From the NCBI RefSeq assembly GCF_000585415.1, contig NZ_KK073876.1, positions 1,175,810 through 1,239,809 on the forward strand: a stretch of DNA of 64,000 bases, read 5' to 3'. Below the pieces are notes generated by a model. The model was not told the DNA's origin. It did not search any database and saw only the letters and a program-made list of their open reading frames with translations. Origin of the DNA: Sphingomonas jaspsi DSM 18422. GTDB lineage: Bacteria; Pseudomonadota; Alphaproteobacteria; Sphingomonadales; Sphingomonadaceae. Both the position numbers and the translations under genes were made by a program. How positions within the stretch are numbered: position 1 is the first letter of the stretch; the number at the start of each line of letters is the position of its first letter. Below, in pieces: positions 61,937 to 64,000 of the stretch.

Positions 61937-62845
61937 TCAGGCGCCGCCGGGCACCTTGAAATAATCGGGCATGCCGCCGGGCCACACCACGCCCCATTGC
62001 GCCATGCCGCCGTCGACCGTGATCACTTCGCCGGTGACGAAATTGCCGCTCGGCGCAGCGAGGTAGACGACCGCTTCGGCGACGTCCCAGCCGTTGCCCA
62101 GCTTCTTCATGGGATTGGCCTCGTGAAAGCGCTGGAGCGCTTGCGGCGGATAGACGCGGAAGCCTTCGGTTTCGATCGTGCCTGGCGCGACGCAATTGAC
62201 GCGGATGCGGTGCGGCGCCCATTCGGTCGCGACCGTCTTCGACAAATAGATGACGCCGGCGCGCGCGGCGCAGGTGTGCGCAGCCTGCGGCATGCCGCGT
62301 TCGACATTGGCGACGATGTTGACGATCGACCCTTCCTGGCCCCGGTCGCGCCAGCGCCTGGCGGCTTCCTGCATCATCCACCAGGTGCCGTTCAGATTGA
62401 GGTCGATCACCGCCATCCAGCCCTTGCGGCTGAAGTCGATGGCGTCCTGCGGGAATTGCCCGCCGGCATTGTTGACCAGGCAGTCCAGCCGCCCGAAGCG
62501 CGCGAACACGTCGTCGAGCATCGCCTCGACCGCTTCGGGTTCGCGGATCGACATCGGCACCGCCAGCACGTCACCGCCGGTGGCTTCGTCGATCGCCTTC
62601 TTGACCGTATCCAGTTTGTCCTCGGTCCGGCCGCAGATCACCACCTGCGCGCCCAGCCGCGCGGCGAGGAAGGCGGTCGCCTTGCCGATCCCGCTGCCCC
62701 CGCCCGACACCAGCACCACCTGGCCTTTCAGCAGGTCGGGCCGATAGACGGTGTCGCGCGTCGCCAATTGTTCGAGCGTCAGCCCGAACAGGCGGTCGTC
62801 GTCACGAGGGTCGGCGCGCGTCGCCGTCGCGGTGGGGCTGGTCAT
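61937..62845 (-). CDS. SDR4, PECR/dienoyl-CoA reductase-like with altered active site
   Basis: A 302-residue SDR with a 45-residue N-terminal lead (LFGLTLEQLATRDTVYRPDLL). NAD site GQVVLVSGGGSGIGKATAFL, then LVNNAGGQFPQDAIDFSRKG. The canonical Tyr-x3-Lys is absent: the region reads HTCAARAGVIYLSKTVATEW, as in trans-2-enoyl-CoA and dienoyl-CoA reductases where HSGAARAGV-like sequences are normal. It likely reduces or oxidises a CoA ester. ATG 62845 overlaps the Rieske3 stop (ATGA). Confidence 0.85.
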   Translation of the reverse strand: MTSPTATATRADPRDDDRLFGLTLEQLATRDTVYRPDLLKGQVVLVSGGGSGIGKATAFLAARLGAQVVICGRTEDKLDTVKKAIDEATGGDVLAVPMSIREPEAVEAMLDDVFARFGRLDCLVNNAGGQFPQDAIDFSRKGWMAVIDLNLNGTWWMMQEAARRWRDRGQEGSIVNIVANVERGMPQAAHTCAARAGVIYLSKTVATEWAPHRIRVNCVAPGTIETEGFRVYPPQALQRFHEANPMKKLGNGWDVAEAVVYLAAPSGNFVTGEVITVDGGMAQWGVVWPGGMPDYFKVPGGA

Positions 62846-64000
62846 GCGGGATCGACCCACTGCTCCAGTTTGGGTTCCACGCGCAAGTCGGCAGGCACGC
62901 GGTTCAGACCGATCTTGCGATCCAGCTCCTCATGATAATGGTAGATGCGCCGTTCCTGGTAGCACAGCGTCATTCCCTTGAAGCCGGGGCTTTCGAGCGA
63001 TTCCTGGATCTGCGGCGCGAACTGCAGGTCCTCGTCGAGGATGCGTTCGAAATTGGCGATGCGCTTGTCCCACAGCGGGCTGCGGCCTTCGGGGCCGAAG
63101 GGCGGGCTGAACCAGTGGCATTCGATCCGCATCGTTCGCTTCGACGTCGGCCAGAACACCAGCATCGGCATCCCCGATGCCGAGGGCGGCATGACGATGT
63201 TGGGGAAGATGTAATAGCTGACGTTGCTGGTCCGCGGGATTTCGGTGACGGTCGGGATTTCCGGCATGCCGATGGTGCCCGGATCGACCCAGTCGGGGCG
63301 GCGGTTGGGGGTCGTCATCCGGCTATGCCCGCCCGGCCACAGGGTGATGGTCGTGCCGCGATGGTCGAGGAAGCGGTCGACCGTGTCCTGGTGGATCGAT
63401 TTCAGGTGATAGACCTCAAGGAAGGCGTCGAGCAGCACCTTGACGTTGCATTCGACGTCGTACCCGCGCGAATCCACCAGCGTCAGATTGTCCGGCTGGA
63501 ACTGCTGCAGTTCCTTCGCCACCGGGCCGAGCGAGGTGACGAGGTCGTCGGCGTCGGGATCTTCGTTCACGAAAATCCAGCCGCCCAGCGTTTCGCAACG
63601 GACCGGGATCAGCGACTTGCACGAAAAATCCAGCCCGACGAAGTCGCGCTTGTCGCGCACCGCGACCAGCTTTCCGTCGAGCGTGTAGCTCCACCCGTGA
63701 TAGCCGCAGACGAAGCCGCGATCGTTGCCCTTGTCGGCCTTGACCAGCGGCGCGCCGCGATGGCGGCAGGTATTGTAATAGGCGCGGATCGTCCCGCCCA
63801 TGTCGCGCGCGATCAGGATCGGCGAACCGGTCGACCGGTTGAGGATCCAGTCGCCGGGGTTGGGCAACTGGTCGCTGTGACCGGCGTATAGCCAGCTGCG
63901 CTTCCACAGCCGTTCGTCCTCCAGATCGAGGAAGTCGGAATTGGTGTAACGGCCCGCCGGGATGTCGGGCAGTTCCGGAAATCCCTCGGGCGGCGCCTTG
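62842..64000 (-). CDS. Rieske oxygenase alpha subunit 3, 5' end off the window
   Basis: About 385 residues are visible; the frame continues to the right edge without a start. Upstream visible residues include RYTNSDFLDLEDERLWKRSW. The Rieske cluster is CRHRGAPLVKADK...CGYHGWSYTLDGK; the iron site is LEVYHLKSIHQDT with Glu three residues before the first His. Like the other two it has no beta-subunit partner in the window. It heads SDR4 (and perhaps the CMD gene). Confidence 0.9.
   Translation of the reverse strand, partial: KAPPEGFPELPDIPAGRYTNSDFLDLEDERLWKRSWLYAGHSDQLPNPGDWILNRSTGSPILIARDMGGTIRAYYNTCRHRGAPLVKADKGNDRGFVCGYHGWSYTLDGKLVAVRDKRDFVGLDFSCKSLIPVRCETLGGWIFVNEDPDADDLVTSLGPVAKELQQFQPDNLTLVDSRGYDVECNVKVLLDAFLEVYHLKSIHQDTVDRFLDHRGTTITLWPGGHSRMTTPNRRPDWVDPGTIGMPEIPTVTEIPRTSNVSYYIFPNIVMPPSASGMPMLVFWPTSKRTMRIECHWFSPPFGPEGRSPLWDKRIANFERILDEDLQFAPQIQESLESPGFKGMTLCYQERRIYHYHEELDRKIGLNRVPADLRVEPKLEQWVDPA

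Overview
The window reads as chromosomal DNA of a GC-rich alphaproteobacterium, most likely a sphingomonad (Sphingomonadaceae). Grounds: a C4-type 5-aminolevulinate synthase, fused coaBC, a bkd 2-oxoacid dehydrogenase operon, several TonB-dependent receptors, paired S9 peptidase and amidohydrolase exoproteins, and a dense catabolic block of Rieske oxygenases and SDRs. The genus cannot be fixed from the sequence alone. No rRNA, tRNA, CRISPR array, transposase or integrase was recognised. No gene-free stretch exceeds about 250 bases.

Layout. 0-20 kb is housekeeping: aguA/aguB, an S9 peptidase, rpsD, a chorismate mutase, the minus-strand run rpiB-glyA-zinc ribbon-nrdR-trmJ, a lone M64-type peptidase, hemA, murI, plsY-dprA-topA, then coaBC-dut-moeB-like and a DUF885 protein. 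20-31 kb holds an HxlR/azoreductase divergon, the operon bkdA1-bkdA2-bkdB ending in a SEDS-like membrane gene, a YozG/DUF2975 pair with a 41-residue leading ORF under a palindrome-rich promoter, and a 1116-residue propeller-amidohydrolase. 31-33 kb is a phage-shock (psp) operon behind a convincing sigma-54 promoter. 33-36 kb pairs a CDF zinc exporter tail-to-tail with a ZnuD-like TonB receptor.

From about 36.4 kb to the right edge the window is a catabolic island. It has a TonB receptor without a signal peptide, a [2Fe-2S] ferredoxin and its reductase, two thiolase-superfamily proteins, a DUF35 protein, a CoA-transferase, a ThuA-like protein, a TetR regulator, four SDRs, three Rieske oxygenase alpha subunits, an E1alpha/E1beta/E2 complex without E3, a VOC protein, two ABM-fold proteins, an acyl-CoA synthetase, another TonB receptor, a cytochrome c-PQQ dehydrogenase and a carboxymuconolactone-decarboxylase-like protein. 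Inferred logic: the substrate enters through the TonB receptor, is oxidised in the periplasm by the quinoprotein and in the cytoplasm by the Rieske enzymes, is converted to a CoA ester, and is shortened by thiolase or 2-oxoacid dehydrogenase chemistry. The substrate is unknown; an alicyclic, terpenoid, steroid-like or aromatic compound would fit.

The most notable signal is regulatory. The 14-bp palindrome ACAAWCATGWTTGT or close variants occurs at four promoter positions in the island (45266, 46123, 56526, 56620), including the regulator's own divergent promoter and both sides of the Rieske/TonB-receptor divergon. This suggests one TetR regulon for an apparently undescribed pathway. Other leads are a degenerate SEDS-like protein coupled to bkdB, an N-terminally extended PspA behind a 44-residue leader ORF, and a TonB receptor with two polyproline tails.
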